From: Chloroflexota bacterium
Lineage (GTDB): Bacteria > Chloroflexota > Dehalococcoidia > Dehalococcoidales > JAUYDJ01
Direction of reading: 5' to 3'
Length of the DNA stretch: 10,714 nucleotides
Assembly (NCBI GenBank): GCA_030690025.1
Contig: JAUYDJ010000097.1
Location: 1-10,714 of the forward strand
Part shown: in pieces, positions 1-8,008 of the stretch
Layout of the letters: each line of letters begins with the position of its first letter
How positions within the stretch are numbered: the stretch's first letter is position 1
Translations under genes and position numbers: made by a program
Notes under the pieces: model-generated
Seen by the model: only the letters and a program-made list of their open reading frames with translations
Databases searched by the model: none
What the model was told of the DNA's origin: nothing

Positions 1-1
1 A

Positions 2-1009
2 CCAACTCCGCCACCCCAGGTCACGGCGCCGCCCAACCCGGAATGGACACTTCCGCCACCGAGCCGTCCCGCTCAGCCGCTGCCCGACTTTGTCTCGGTG
101 GTGGCTAAGGTCAAGCCGTCGGTAGTCGCCATCAATACCGAGGTAGTCACCCTGGACATATTTAACCGCCAATTTATCCAGGAAGGTGCCGGCTCAGGCT
201 GGATTATTGACCCGGGCGGGCTAATTGCCACCAATAATCACGTAATCCAGGATGCCCGGAACATTACCGTAACCCTGGCGGACGGGCGCACTTTTACCGG
301 GAAGGTGGCCGGCGCCGATGCTTTCAGCGACCTTGCTGTGGTTAAAATTGACGCTACTAACCTGCCCGCTATCACCATCGGCGACTCCACCAGGATGCAG
401 ATTGGCGAGTGGGTGCTGGCCATCGGCAACGCGCTGGGCATGGGGATAAGCGCCAAGGAGGGCATCGTCAGCCGCCAGGGAGTATCCGTGCCGGTATCCA
501 CCGGCCAGACGCTATACGACCTGATTGAGACCAGCGCGGCTATCAACCCCGGCAACAGCGGTGGGCCGCTGGTCAACATGTACGGCGAGGTGATTGGCAT
601 TACCAGCGCCAAGCTATCGGCGGTTGGCATCGAGGGGCTGGGCTACGCCATCAGCAGCAACACCTTCAAGCCAATCATCGAGAATCTAACCCAGAAAGGA
701 TACCTGGTCCGTCCCTGGCTCGGCGTGACGCTGAGCACCGTCAACCAGTTCCTGCAGCTGCGATACAACCTGGCCGTGGACAAGGGGGCTTTCGTCTCCG
801 AGGTAGCCGCCGGCAGCCCGGCGGATAAAGCCGGACTGAAACAGGCCGACGTAATTGTGGGCGTGAACGGCAAAGAGGTGGCCAGCGCCGAGGACCTGAT
901 ACAGATAGTACGCTCCAGCCAGATTGGACAGCAGATAGAAATCAAGTTCTGGCGTGGGGACAGTCAGAAAACAACTTCGGCGACACTGATTGAAAGTCCG
1001 CCATCTTAA
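2..1009 (+). CDS. htrA: HtrA/DegP-type serine protease with PDZ domain (5' end outside window)
   Basis: Protease of family S1C (HtrA), which acts outside the membrane on misfolded proteins. The frame is open from base 2, so the true start, and probably a signal or membrane anchor, lies upstream; 335 residues are visible. The first 32 are Pro-rich and look like a linker. Counting from the GTG at 98, the catalytic triad is His48 (TNNHV), Asp78 (FSDLAVVKI) and Ser154 (GNSGGPL), all intact. A PDZ domain follows at about residues 205-300, beginning PWLGV and including GSPADKAGLKQADVI. I did not choose the GTG at 98 as start because the upstream frame stays open to the edge and has linker-like composition. 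The gene converges on ileS and its TAA overlaps the ileS stop, leaving no room for a terminator between them. The family is certain; the exact paralogue (DegP, DegS or HtrA-like) is not. Confidence 0.93.
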   Translation, partial: PTPPPQVTAPPNPEWTLPPPSRPAQPLPDFVSVVAKVKPSVVAINTEVVTLDIFNRQFIQEGAGSGWIIDPGGLIATNNHVIQDARNITVTLADGRTFTGKVAGADAFSDLAVVKIDATNLPAITIGDSTRMQIGEWVLAIGNALGMGISAKEGIVSRQGVSVPVSTGQTLYDLIETSAAINPGNSGGPLVNMYGEVIGITSAKLSAVGIEGLGYAISSNTFKPIIENLTQKGYLVRPWLGVTLSTVNQFLQLRYNLAVDKGAFVSEVAAGSPADKAGLKQADVIVGVNGKEVASAEDLIQIVRSSQIGQQIEIKFWRGDSQKTTSATLIESPPS

Positions 1010-4000
1010 GCCGCCAGCCGCCGCACCCCAAGTGATACCTCGTGGCCGCCGAGCTTGTGCTTTTCGGCAAAGGCGCCCTCTTTGAGCACACCTTCCACCA
1101 GCTCGCGGGACAACGTTTCCTGCTTGATATAGTTGGCAAAGTCCTTCATTACCTGCTTCACGTAGTCATCCCCCTCGTAGTAGGTAATGATATGGTCGGC
1201 GATATCAAATCCCGCAGCGCGGCGCATGGTCTGCAGCCGGTGTACCACCTCGCGGGCAACGCCTTCCGCCACCAGCTCCGGCGGAATTTCGGTCAGCACC
1301 GCCACCGAGCAGGTCCCCTCCGAGCAGACCACATAATATGGCTTCTCCAGCTCGGTGGGGCTCTCCACGAATCCCAGGTCTTTCACGTTAAGCTCGTCCA
1401 GCACCTGGGATACCAGCCGCTCCAGCTCGGCGCGCTCCTTCCGGGAACCGACATTGACCATCACTCTAGCCAGGGGCTGGCGCACCTTGATACCGGCCTG
1501 GCTGCGGGCGGCCCGTCCCAGGCTGGACACCTTCATCACCAGTCGGATATTCTCCGAGAGCTGTTTATCAATCTTGCTCTCGTCGGCGACCGGGAAATCG
1601 GCCAGGTGCACACTATCCGGAGCCTGCGGCGATACCGTACAGACCAGGTTTTGGTATAGCTCCTCCGCCAGAAACGGCATAAACGGCGCCAGCAGTTTGG
1701 CCAGCGTCACCAGGCACTGGTAAAGGGTGTTATACGCCGATAGCTTATCAGTATCACTCTCGCTCTTCCAGAACCGCCGCCGGCTGCGGCGGACGTACCA
1801 GCTGGACAGTTCGTCGACAAAGCCCTCTATCTTCCGGCCGCCCTCGGTGGGGTCGTAGCCGTTCAGCGCCGTATCAACGTCCAGGATGAGCTGGTTAAGC
1901 TCGGAGATAATCCAGCGGTCAAGCTCGGATGATGGCGCCACTGCCGCGCCCGGGGTAAATTTGTCAATGTTGGCATAGGTCACGAAGAAGGAATAAACAT
2001 TCCACAGGATGAGTATAAAGCGACGGGTCACGTCCGCCACCTGGCTCTCGTCAAAGCGGCGTACGTTGCCCGGCGGCGAGGAGGTATAGAAATACCAGCG
2101 CAGGGCGTCAGCGCCATGCTTGTTGATTACCTTCCACGGCTCGACCACGTTGCCCCGCGCCTTGCTCATCTTCTCGCCTTTGGCATCAAGGATGTGCCCC
2201 AGGCAGATGACATTCTTATAAGAGTTACGGTTAAATAGCAGCGTGGCGATGGCATGCAGGCTGTAGAACCAGCCGCGGGTCTGGTCGACGGCTTCACAGA
2301 TGTAATCGGCGGGGAAGCGCCCGTCTTCAAGCAATGTCCCGTTCTCAAAGGGGTAGTGATACTGGGCGATGGGCATGACGCCGGAATCAAACCAGCAGTC
2401 GATGACCTCGGGCACCCGCTTCATTTTAGCCCCGCACTTGGCACAGTCATAGGTTATTTCATCGACGTATGGGCGATGCAGGTCTAAAGGCTCTTTGAAG
2501 CCGCTGAAACCAGGTTTTTTGCCCAGCTCCTCCAGGCTGCCCACGCAGTCGAGATTGCCGCACTCCGGGCAGCGCCAGACATTGAGCGGCGTTCCCCAGT
2601 AGCGCTCGCGCGAGAATGCCCAGTCGACATTGTTCTCCAGCCAATCGCCGAAGCGGCCGTACTTGATATACTCCGGGTACCAGTTTATTTCGGCATTGCC
2701 GGCAATGAGCCGGTCTTTCACGGCGGTGGTCTTGATATACCAGGTCTGCTTGGCGTAGTAGAGCAGCGGCGTATCGCAGCGCCAGCAGAAGGGGTAGGTA
2801 TGATGAATGGTGCCGCTGTTGAAAAGCAGCCCCCGCGATTTGAGGTCGGCCATAATCAGCGGGTCGGCCTGCTTAACGAACTTACCGGCGAATGAGTAGC
2901 TGCCAGTAATCTTGCCCTGCAAATCTACCGGCTGGACGAAATCCAATGAATGATACATTCCAGCGTCAAAATCAACCTCACCGAAGGCAGGGGCGATATG
3001 CACAATGCCGGTTCCTTCATCCATTGAAACAAAATCCGCCGCTATTACCCGGTAAGTTAGATTCTTATCAGGCGCCTGCGATTGGAACATGGTTGTCATG
3101 CGTGTTACATCACGGCCAACCTGGCTCTGGGGCCGCAACCTGTCCACTCCGTATTCATGCGGGTTAAACAGGGGCTCATATTCGGCGCTTACCAGATTAC
3201 TCCCCTTGACTCTCTCTACCACCTTATAGTCACCCAGCCCCACCCGTTCCCGCACCGCATCAGCCAGGATAAAATATTCGTTCCTGACTTCGACGATAGC
3301 GTAATCCGCATTGGGAGCTACCGCCAGCGCCGTGTTGCCGGGCAACGTCCAGGGGGTGGTCGTCCAGGCCAGCAAATAGGCAGACTTACCGCCCAGGAGC
3401 TTGGCCAATTCGGACTTAGCTTTAATTGACGAAGCAACTACCTTAAACTTTATGTAAACCGATGGGTCTTCCGTATCGTCTTTGTAGCCGAGAGCGACCT
3501 CGTGGGAGCTGAGCGAGGTGCCGCAGCGCGGGCAGTGAGGCGTCACCCGGTAGCCCTGGTAGACCAGTCCCCTATCCCACATCTGCTTGATGGCCCACCA
3601 GCCGGTCTCGATGTACTTATTATCCATGGTGATATAGGGGTGTTCCTGGTCAACCCAGAAGGCGATGCGCTCGGTGAGCGCGTTCCACTCCTTGAGGTAC
3701 TTGAAAACGCTCTGCCGGCAGCGCTCGTTGAACCGGGCGATGCCATACTCCTCAATCTGCGTCTTCCCCGAAAAACCGAGCGATTTCTCCACCTCCAGCT
3801 CGACGGGTAAGCCATGCGTGTCCCACCCGGCGATGCGCGGGGTGTAGAAACCCTTCATGGCTTTATTGCGCGGGTTAATATCTTTGAATACGCGGGACAA
3901 CACATGGTGTATACCGGGGGTGCCGTTGGCGGTAGGCGGCCCTTCATAAAGGACAAAGCGGGGTGCACCCTGACGGTTCTCTACACTGCGCTCAAAGACC

Positions 4001-4077
4001 TTTTTGGCCTTCCACTGCGCCAGATGCTTTTCTTCAAGCTGAGGAAAACTGACCCTGCTGCTTACCGGAGAAAACAT
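1006..4077 (-). CDS. ileS: Isoleucyl-tRNA synthetase, eukaryotic-like type 2
   Basis: Charges tRNA-Ile with isoleucine in the cytoplasm; class I synthetase with a CP1 editing domain that hydrolyses Val-tRNA-Ile. The protein is 1023 residues, the length of the eukaryotic/archaeal-like IleRS2 type; no C-terminal FPG-type zinc finger is visible, as would be expected in the E. coli type. Seen in order: the N-terminal catalytic motif at residues 48-58 reading PTANGTPGIHH; GWDTHGLPVE at 84-93; Cys182-x2-Cys185; editing-site peptides TTTPWTLPGN (about 239-248) and GTGIVHIAPAFGEVDFD (355-371); Cys pairs at 431/434, 503/506 and 545/548; KMSKA at 636-640 as the KMSKS loop; then an anticodon-binding helical domain. 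The class I signature is GIHH, not HxGH: positions one and three are swapped. Such GxHH motifs are known in mupirocin hyper-resistant IleRS2 enzymes. The ATG at 4077 has AGAGG six bases upstream. The gene stands alone, after a gap from jag. Confidence 0.97.
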   Translation of the reverse strand: MFSPVSSRVSFPQLEEKHLAQWKAKKVFERSVENRQGAPRFVLYEGPPTANGTPGIHHVLSRVFKDINPRNKAMKGFYTPRIAGWDTHGLPVELEVEKSLGFSGKTQIEEYGIARFNERCRQSVFKYLKEWNALTERIAFWVDQEHPYITMDNKYIETGWWAIKQMWDRGLVYQGYRVTPHCPRCGTSLSSHEVALGYKDDTEDPSVYIKFKVVASSIKAKSELAKLLGGKSAYLLAWTTTPWTLPGNTALAVAPNADYAIVEVRNEYFILADAVRERVGLGDYKVVERVKGSNLVSAEYEPLFNPHEYGVDRLRPQSQVGRDVTRMTTMFQSQAPDKNLTYRVIAADFVSMDEGTGIVHIAPAFGEVDFDAGMYHSLDFVQPVDLQGKITGSYSFAGKFVKQADPLIMADLKSRGLLFNSGTIHHTYPFCWRCDTPLLYYAKQTWYIKTTAVKDRLIAGNAEINWYPEYIKYGRFGDWLENNVDWAFSRERYWGTPLNVWRCPECGNLDCVGSLEELGKKPGFSGFKEPLDLHRPYVDEITYDCAKCGAKMKRVPEVIDCWFDSGVMPIAQYHYPFENGTLLEDGRFPADYICEAVDQTRGWFYSLHAIATLLFNRNSYKNVICLGHILDAKGEKMSKARGNVVEPWKVINKHGADALRWYFYTSSPPGNVRRFDESQVADVTRRFILILWNVYSFFVTYANIDKFTPGAAVAPSSELDRWIISELNQLILDVDTALNGYDPTEGGRKIEGFVDELSSWYVRRSRRRFWKSESDTDKLSAYNTLYQCLVTLAKLLAPFMPFLAEELYQNLVCTVSPQAPDSVHLADFPVADESKIDKQLSENIRLVMKVSSLGRAARSQAGIKVRQPLARVMVNVGSRKERAELERLVSQVLDELNVKDLGFVESPTELEKPYYVVCSEGTCSVAVLTEIPPELVAEGVAREVVHRLQTMRRAAGFDIADHIITYYEGDDYVKQVMKDFANYIKQETLSRELVEGVLKEGAFAEKHKLGGHEVSLGVRRLAA

Positions 4078-4108
4078 GTATAGCCTCTTTGTTGAGATTG
4101 TTAGTTTA

Positions 4109-4114
4109 ATTATA
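4109..4114 (-). promoter_or_regulatory. Possible -10 box of an ileS promoter
   Basis: A perfect TATAAT on the minus strand lies 31 bases before the ileS ATG, which would give a leader of roughly 25 bases. No good -35 is present at 16-18 bases' spacing (the sequence there is GAATTC-like), so this is a tentative call. No T-box conserved sequence (GGTGGnACCGCG type) is visible upstream of ileS, so tRNA-Ile sensing by a T-box is not supported. Confidence 0.35.
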
Positions 4115-4246
4115 AAAGGGCTACCTTCTTAGAATTCTGCTGTCTAGCAGGTAACCCTCCCTCTTTATATCCTCAGTTTATGAAGGCAAACCCCGATTCT
4201 TCAGGGTAACGTAATCTGGTCTGTTCGGTTTCAATTACAGAAAGCT

Positions 4247-4371
4247 TGACCTCACCCCCTTATCCCGATAGCATCGGGAAGAGATTGTAAGAGAGGGGGC
4301 TTTCAGCCCCCTCTCTTTTTTACTCTCCCCCCTTCCCTTACCAAGGGAAGGGGGTTAGGGGGATAGGTTCA
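4247..4371. repeat. Hairpin-rich intergenic repeat, MITE-like, with imperfect terminal inverted repeats
   Basis: Fills the right part of the 339-base gap between jag and ileS. The left end reads TGACCTCACCCCCTTATCCC; the reverse complement of the right end reads TGAACCTATCCCCCTAACCC, so the ends are similar inverted copies. Inside are three stem-loops: CCCGAT/ATCGGG at 4264-4278 with a 3-base loop, a 13-bp stem at 4289-4317, and a 12-bp stem CCCCCTTCCCTT/AAGGGAAGGGGG at 4328-4354. It has no coding capacity and I see no clear target-site duplication. This is most likely a non-autonomous repeat or REP-like element of the genome; copy number cannot be judged from one window. The rest of the gap, 4115-4246 and 4372-4416, shows nothing I recognise. 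Confidence 0.5.
4289..4321. terminator. Strong stem-loop with T-run, possibly terminating the jag operon
   Basis: A 13-bp perfect stem (AAGAGAGGGGGCT paired with its complement, 3-base loop) is followed on the plus strand by six T residues at 4316-4321, a canonical intrinsic terminator for plus-strand transcription. However, the operon ending upstream (jag) reads on the minus strand, where the stem is followed only by a weakly T-rich tract. It may act in both directions or simply be part of the surrounding repeat. Confidence 0.45.
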
Positions 4372-4416
4372 CGGTCTAAAAAGAACCTTCCAACCAAATG
4401 TAAGCACAACTAATCT

Positions 4417-5082
4417 CTACTTCTTTTCCACGGGGTTGATGACCACCCGGCGCGCTTCACCCATGCCGGTACTTTCGGTAAAGACATCAGGGTGGTCCGC
4501 CAGGGTGAGGTGAATGATACGCCGCTCGTAGGCCGGCATCGGCTTCAGGGTGAACGGCAGCCGCCGTGATTTCACCTGGTCGGCAATGCGCTCGGCTAAG
4601 GCCTGCAGCGCCTCATAGCGGCGCGCCTTGTAACCTTCTACGTCAATGACTATCGGCACCCAGGTATTTGTCTGGTGCGCCACGATGAGCCGGACTATAT
4701 ACTGCAGGCAGGAAAGGGTATGCCCCCCCCGGCCAATCAAGATACCCAGGTCGTCGCCCTTGATGTCAAAAGCGATGGGGGCTGTGGTCTCCTCGCCAGC
4801 ATCCGCCGCCGGTGAGACCTGCGGCTCCACCGAACCCTGCAGCCCCATCTTATCGAGAAGCGTCTCGATAACTTTCTTGACCGTCTGCGCTACATCCGCC
4901 ATCTCCGGTGTCAGCCGCCTGACCCTGATGGTGGCTTCCTCGGCACCGAGGCCCAGCACACCGTGCCTGCCTTCTTTCAGCACGGTTATCTCTAATTGCT
5001 CGCGGCTGACGCCCAGCTCATCCAGGGCATGCTGTATAGCTTCTTCCACCGTCTTGCCGCTTATCTCCAGTCCTTCCTCCAT
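4417..5082 (-). CDS. jag: Jag/KhpB (EloR) RNA-binding protein
   Basis: Cytoplasmic RNA-binding protein encoded next to yidC in many bacteria; in Gram-positive bacteria KhpB/EloR is linked to cell elongation and post-transcriptional control. The 221 residues show the standard order: Jag_N domain at about 1-55 (MEEGLEISGKTVEEAI, then KEGRHGVLGLG), an acidic linker at about 85-103, a KH domain with GRGG at 117-120 as its nucleic-acid loop, and an R3H domain with Arg187-x3-His191 (RRIIH). It ends close after the R3H region with basic residues. The ATG at 5082 is two bases after the yidC stop, and its GGAAGG ribosome site lies within the last codons of yidC, so the two are probably translationally coupled. 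Last gene of the rpmH operon. Confidence 0.95.
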   Translation of the reverse strand: MEEGLEISGKTVEEAIQHALDELGVSREQLEITVLKEGRHGVLGLGAEEATIRVRRLTPEMADVAQTVKKVIETLLDKMGLQGSVEPQVSPAADAGEETTAPIAFDIKGDDLGILIGRGGHTLSCLQYIVRLIVAHQTNTWVPIVIDVEGYKARRYEALQALAERIADQVKSRRLPFTLKPMPAYERRIIHLTLADHPDVFTESTGMGEARRVVINPVEKK

Positions 5083-5084
5083 AT

Positions 5085-5906
5085 CTAACCCTTCCTTTTA
5101 TCCGGGGATTCAATGTCAGCCTTTGAAGATGACTCCTGAAGACGCTTTTTGTACTTCTGGTCTCTCGCCTGCACCTGGACGGCTCTAGCGGGAAGCAGTG
5201 TTCCCCAGCCGCTGGTGAAATATTGCAGAAGTATCCTGATAACCGTAGAAGTTACCCAGAAGAGGGCCAGCCCGCTGGGGAAAGACAACGTGAAAAAGCC
5301 GAACATGAGCGGCATCATCCACAGCATCATGCGCGCCTGGGCCGCTTGCCGTGGGTCGGTAGTAGGCGGCGTAGTCATCTTCTGCTGCACCCACATGCTG
5401 CCGCCCACCAGTATGGCCAGGAAGAAATTGTTCCCAGTAGCCAGGTCCAGCCCTAAGAACCGGTTGCCCAGCGGCAGCACTGAATACAGCACCGGCCAGG
5501 AATAAAGGAACGGGGATAGTCCCAGGAAGTCTTCCGGACTGACCGCCAGCACCCGTATGATGGCCTGGTAGAGGGCTATCCAGACCGGCATCTGGACGAC
5601 CATGGGCACCAGGCAGCCCGCCGGGCTCATGCCGGATTCGCGGTAGAGCTTCATCTGCTCCTGGCCCAGCCGCTGCCGGTCCCGGGCATACTTCTTCTGC
5701 AATTCGGCCAGCTTGGGCTGCAGTGCCTGCATAGCCTGGGTGGAACGGAGCTGCTGCCGGGTGAGCGGATAAAGCGCCAGGTTGACGATAATGGTCAGCG
5801 CGATAATGGCCAGCCCAAAGCTGCTGAACAGGTAATGCGTCAGCATGATGAGGACATTGACCACCGGGCCAAGGGCAACCAGGTTCCAGATGGGTCCGAT
5901 ATCCAA
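5085..5906 (-). CDS. yidC: YidC/Oxa1 membrane protein insertase, monoderm type
   Basis: Integral membrane insertase that places proteins in the cytoplasmic membrane alone or with SecYEG. The 273 residues lack the large periplasmic P1 domain of Proteobacteria, which fits a single-membrane envelope. Hydrophobic segments are visible at about 12-28, 30-47, 97-120, 160-178 and 195-228. Arg50 (LYPLTRQQ), after the first core helix, matches the conserved groove arginine. A charged cytoplasmic hairpin occupies about 52-92 and the C-terminal tail (about 240-273) is strongly basic, as expected for ribosome contact. The start is TTG at 5906: GAGGAG sits six bases upstream and no better ATG precedes the first helix. 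It begins 17 bases after the propeller-lipoprotein gene and ends two bases before jag. No obvious lipobox is seen at the N terminus. Confidence 0.94.
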   Translation of the reverse strand: MDIGPIWNLVALGPVVNVLIMLTHYLFSSFGLAIIALTIIVNLALYPLTRQQLRSTQAMQALQPKLAELQKKYARDRQRLGQEQMKLYRESGMSPAGCLVPMVVQMPVWIALYQAIIRVLAVSPEDFLGLSPFLYSWPVLYSVLPLGNRFLGLDLATGNNFFLAILVGGSMWVQQKMTTPPTTDPRQAAQARMMLWMMPLMFGFFTLSFPSGLALFWVTSTVIRILLQYFTSGWGTLLPARAVQVQARDQKYKKRLQESSSKADIESPDKRKG

Positions 5907-5923
5907 TAAAAACTCCTCGCTTA

Positions 5924-7102
5924 CTACTGCTTAGGGTAACGCCAAATAGCGGCCCCGGTCTGGGCGTTTAACGCGTAGACCAGCGACCCCTTAGACTTCG
6001 TCTGGGCGTGGACATATATGACCCCATCGGCAGCTGATAGCGGCGAATAGATAAGCAGGTCCAGATTGGCCAGTTGCTTAATATCAGCCAGCTGCCGTTT
6101 TTCATAGGTGGCAGTATCGATAGTGTATATCTTGCCATTCTCGGTCGCCACGATAACCGAGCTGCCCACCAGCACCGGCGCGGAAGCAATGGAGCTTCCC
6201 AGGTCGAGAGCGCCTATCTCGTTACCGTTCCCCGCATCCAAAAGATACAGTTTACCATCCAGGTTCGGCGCGTAGACAACGCCTTTATAGACTGACGATT
6301 GGGCCCAGAACCAGCGTCCGGCGCCGGCCGGCGATTTCCACTTCAGGCTGCCACCGGCGGCGTTAACCGCGTAGAATTGCCGGTCAAAGGAGCCAAAATA
6401 GACTATACCGTTGGCAACAGTCGGGGTAGAAACAATAGCGCCGCCGGTGGGGAACTCCCACTTCTTCGTCCCATCCGCCGCATTCAAGGCGTAGAGCTTC
6501 TTATCAAAAGAGCCGATATACAGTGTCCCGCTATCGATGGTTGGCGTCGACCATACCTTGTCGCCGGTGGGGAACTGCCACTCCAAATCACCGGTCTCAG
6601 CATCGAGGGAATAAACGCTGCCGCTGTCCAGGCCGAAGAAGACCTTACCCAGCGCCGTCACCAGCCCGCCGACAACCGGCTGAGGGGTTGTGGGACGCTG
6701 CCGCGGATAGACCCATCTCAGCACACCCTTGCTGGAGTTGACGGCATACACCTGGCCATCGTAACCGGCCACATAAACCAGGTCGCCGGCTGCCGCCGGG
6801 GTCCCGTAGATAGCTACGGTGGTAGATGCTGGCGCACAGCCAAAGCCACCAGTCGACTTGATTGGTTCCAAGGTGAACGGCGACCACAACTGGGTGCCCG
6901 CGGCGCTGTGCAGGCCAACCATCTGACCGTTCATCGAGCCGAAATACACATCACCATCGGTTATTGCCACCCCCGACCAGCCCCTGGGCTGGGCGGGTGT
7001 CGCGCACCCCACGACAATGGCGCCGACCACCGCCAGCGTAACCAGCAATGTTAAGAGTTTCGCTGGCGCCCTGCGCCTGAAGAGGTTACCGGTCATGGAC
7101 AT
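5924..7102 (-). CDS. Secreted lipoprotein with eight PQQ-like beta-propeller blades (BamB-like fold)
   Basis: Predicted extracytoplasmic lipoprotein of 392 residues. The N terminus has RRR at 9-11, a hydrophobic stretch and a lipobox VVGC ending at Cys33. After it come eight repeats of the form GxVYxGSxDGxxYALNAxTGxxxWxF, for example GTLYIGSFDKKLYALNAADG and GIVYFGSFDRQFYAVNAAGG; the last blade closes with ALNAQTGAAIWRYPKQ. These are PQQ-like/PQQ_2 repeats, the fold of BamB and of quinoprotein dehydrogenases. I see no catalytic quinoprotein features, so a scaffold or binding role is more likely. The ATG at 7102 is chosen over one at 7156 because a purine-rich GAGGGGAAGG site precedes it by eight bases and it gives a normal signal peptide. 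It lies between yidD and yidC in one operon, suggesting a job in membrane or surface protein assembly; this is inference. BamB itself serves the outer membrane, which the rest of this envelope gene set does not suggest. Confidence 0.88.
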   Translation of the reverse strand: MSMTGNLFRRRAPAKLLTLLVTLAVVGAIVVGCATPAQPRGWSGVAITDGDVYFGSMNGQMVGLHSAAGTQLWSPFTLEPIKSTGGFGCAPASTTVAIYGTPAAAGDLVYVAGYDGQVYAVNSSKGVLRWVYPRQRPTTPQPVVGGLVTALGKVFFGLDSGSVYSLDAETGDLEWQFPTGDKVWSTPTIDSGTLYIGSFDKKLYALNAADGTKKWEFPTGGAIVSTPTVANGIVYFGSFDRQFYAVNAAGGSLKWKSPAGAGRWFWAQSSVYKGVVYAPNLDGKLYLLDAGNGNEIGALDLGSSIASAPVLVGSSVIVATENGKIYTIDTATYEKRQLADIKQLANLDLLIYSPLSAADGVIYVHAQTKSKGSLVYALNAQTGAAIWRYPKQ

Positions 7103-7168
7103 AAAAAATACCTTCCCCTCCGCAACTCCTGATATACTCGCCGAAGCAAAAGACATTCCCGTGCCGGC

Positions 7169-7378
7169 TCACGGCACCGGGTCGTAGCCGCCTTCGTGAA
7201 AAGGATGACACCGGGCCAGACGCCTTGCTCCCAGCCATACCCCCTTAAGGAGACCGTGCCTGCCTATGGCCTCATAGGTGTACTGCGAGCAGGTCGGGAG
7301 ATAGCGGCAGGATGGAGGCGTCGTCCGAGATATGGTTACCTGATAGAGTCTAATCAGCCTCAAGGCAAACTTTTTCAT
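7169..7378 (-). CDS. yidD: YidD membrane protein insertion efficiency factor
   Basis: Small membrane-associated protein (69 residues, normal for the family) that helps YidC-dependent insertion. The family signature is complete: an N-terminal amphipathic basic helix ([13 protein letters not shown]), then [10 protein letters not shown] with Cys24 and Cys30, and the C-terminal [14 protein letters not shown] with Cys57. Its ATG lies inside rnpA, overlapping its 3' end by 29 bases in another frame, an arrangement common for rnpA-yidD. It is followed by the propeller lipoprotein rather than directly by yidC, which is unusual. Confidence 0.95.
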   Translation of the reverse strand: MKKFALRLIRLYQVTISRTTPPSCRYLPTCSQYTYEAIGRHGLLKGVWLGARRLARCHPFHEGGYDPVP

Positions 7379-7709
7379 ATGTCAATTTTAAGCCAGCCCG
7401 TAGTAGCAGGCCATCCACTTCTTCCTTAAGCTCAGCGTAACCGGCGCCGGCTGCCTTCGGGCGGGCTACCCATACCATATCCCACCCGGGCGCTAACGGC
7501 GCGGCCCGCATGATTTCACGCAACCGACGTTTTATCCGGTTCCGGGTGACCGCCTTACCTACCCGGTGGCTAACCGAAAAGCCGTACCTGGCGAAAGCCA
7601 GTCCGTTAGGCAGGGTCTTCAATACCAGCCGGGTGCCTGCCCGGGACTTGCCTCTCTCATGAACCAAGGCATACTGGTGCGCCTTAGTCAGGTATCTTTC
7701 CCCCCTCAT
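7350..7709 (-). CDS. rnpA: Ribonuclease P protein component
   Basis: Protein subunit of RNase P, which binds the catalytic RNA and the 5' leader of precursor tRNAs. At 119 residues it has the usual length. The hallmark RNR motif [11 protein letters not shown] is at residues 55-65, preceded by the strand [14 protein letters not shown]. The ATG at 7709 has AGGAG six bases upstream. It follows rpmH by 41 bases and overlaps yidD by 29 bases; all belong to one operon. Confidence 0.95.
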   Translation of the reverse strand: MRGERYLTKAHQYALVHERGKSRAGTRLVLKTLPNGLAFARYGFSVSHRVGKAVTRNRIKRRLREIMRAAPLAPGWDMVWVARPKAAGAGYAELKEEVDGLLLRAGLKLTYEKVCLEAD

Positions 7710-7750
7710 TGCCGACTCCTCACCAGTTTAACCGTAGAAAGAGGCAAGGG

Positions 7751-7891
7751 TCACACCATGGTCAATCTTTTACGACCCCGCTGACGCCTTGCTTTCAGGA
7801 CGTCCCGCCCGCCGCGGGTGCTCATACGCTCCAGGAAACCATGCACCCTCCTGCGGCGCAGTTTTTTGGGTTGATAAGTCCTTTTCGGCAC
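7751..7891 (-). CDS. rpmH: 50S ribosomal protein L34
   Basis: Small basic ribosomal protein of 46 residues. Translation gives [20 protein letters not shown], then [20 protein letters not shown] and KRLTMV, a textbook L34. The start codon is GTG at 7891; AAGGAG at 7897-7902 lies five bases upstream. First gene of the rpmH-rnpA-yidD-lipoprotein-yidC-jag operon, with a consensus promoter just upstream. Confidence 0.95.
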   Translation of the reverse strand: MPKRTYQPKKLRRRRVHGFLERMSTRGGRDVLKARRQRGRKRLTMV

Positions 7892-7915
7892 TTTAACTCC
7901 TTCTAAGTTATCCGA

Positions 7916-7945
7916 ATTATACTTCCTTCACTTCTAAAGTGTCAA
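7916..7945 (-). promoter_or_regulatory. Consensus sigma-70 promoter of the rpmH operon
   Basis: On the minus strand TTGACA (7940-7945) and TATAAT (7916-7921), both perfect, are separated by 18 bases. Transcription would start near 7909, giving a leader of about 17 bases before the rpmH GTG that contains its AAGGAG site. The strength of the boxes fits a highly expressed ribosomal-protein gene. Confidence 0.85.
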
Positions 7946-8008
7946 TCACCACGGTCGACGGCCGCTTCTTCAAGGAAGAACGACTGCGGACTCACTCATA
8001 CACAAGTA

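Noticed and set aside
1042..1659. 205-residue open frame on the plus strand inside ileS
   Set aside because: It lies wholly antisense to a clear, full-length ileS; its composition is that of a GC-rich shadow frame and it has no recognisable motif.
4078..4246. T-box leader for ileS
   Set aside because: No conserved T-box sequence complementary to a tRNA end and no Ile specifier stem can be made out.
4264..4354. CRISPR-like series of palindromes
   Set aside because: The three stems differ in sequence and spacing; there is no repeated unit with unique spacers.
6299..7054. 251-residue open frame on the plus strand opposite the propeller lipoprotein
   Set aside because: It mirrors the repeat structure of the real gene on the other strand and has no domain of its own.
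7103..7156. Upstream ATG at 7156 as start of the propeller lipoprotein
   Set aside because: It adds 18 residues before the signal peptide and lacks a spaced ribosome site, unlike the ATG at 7102.
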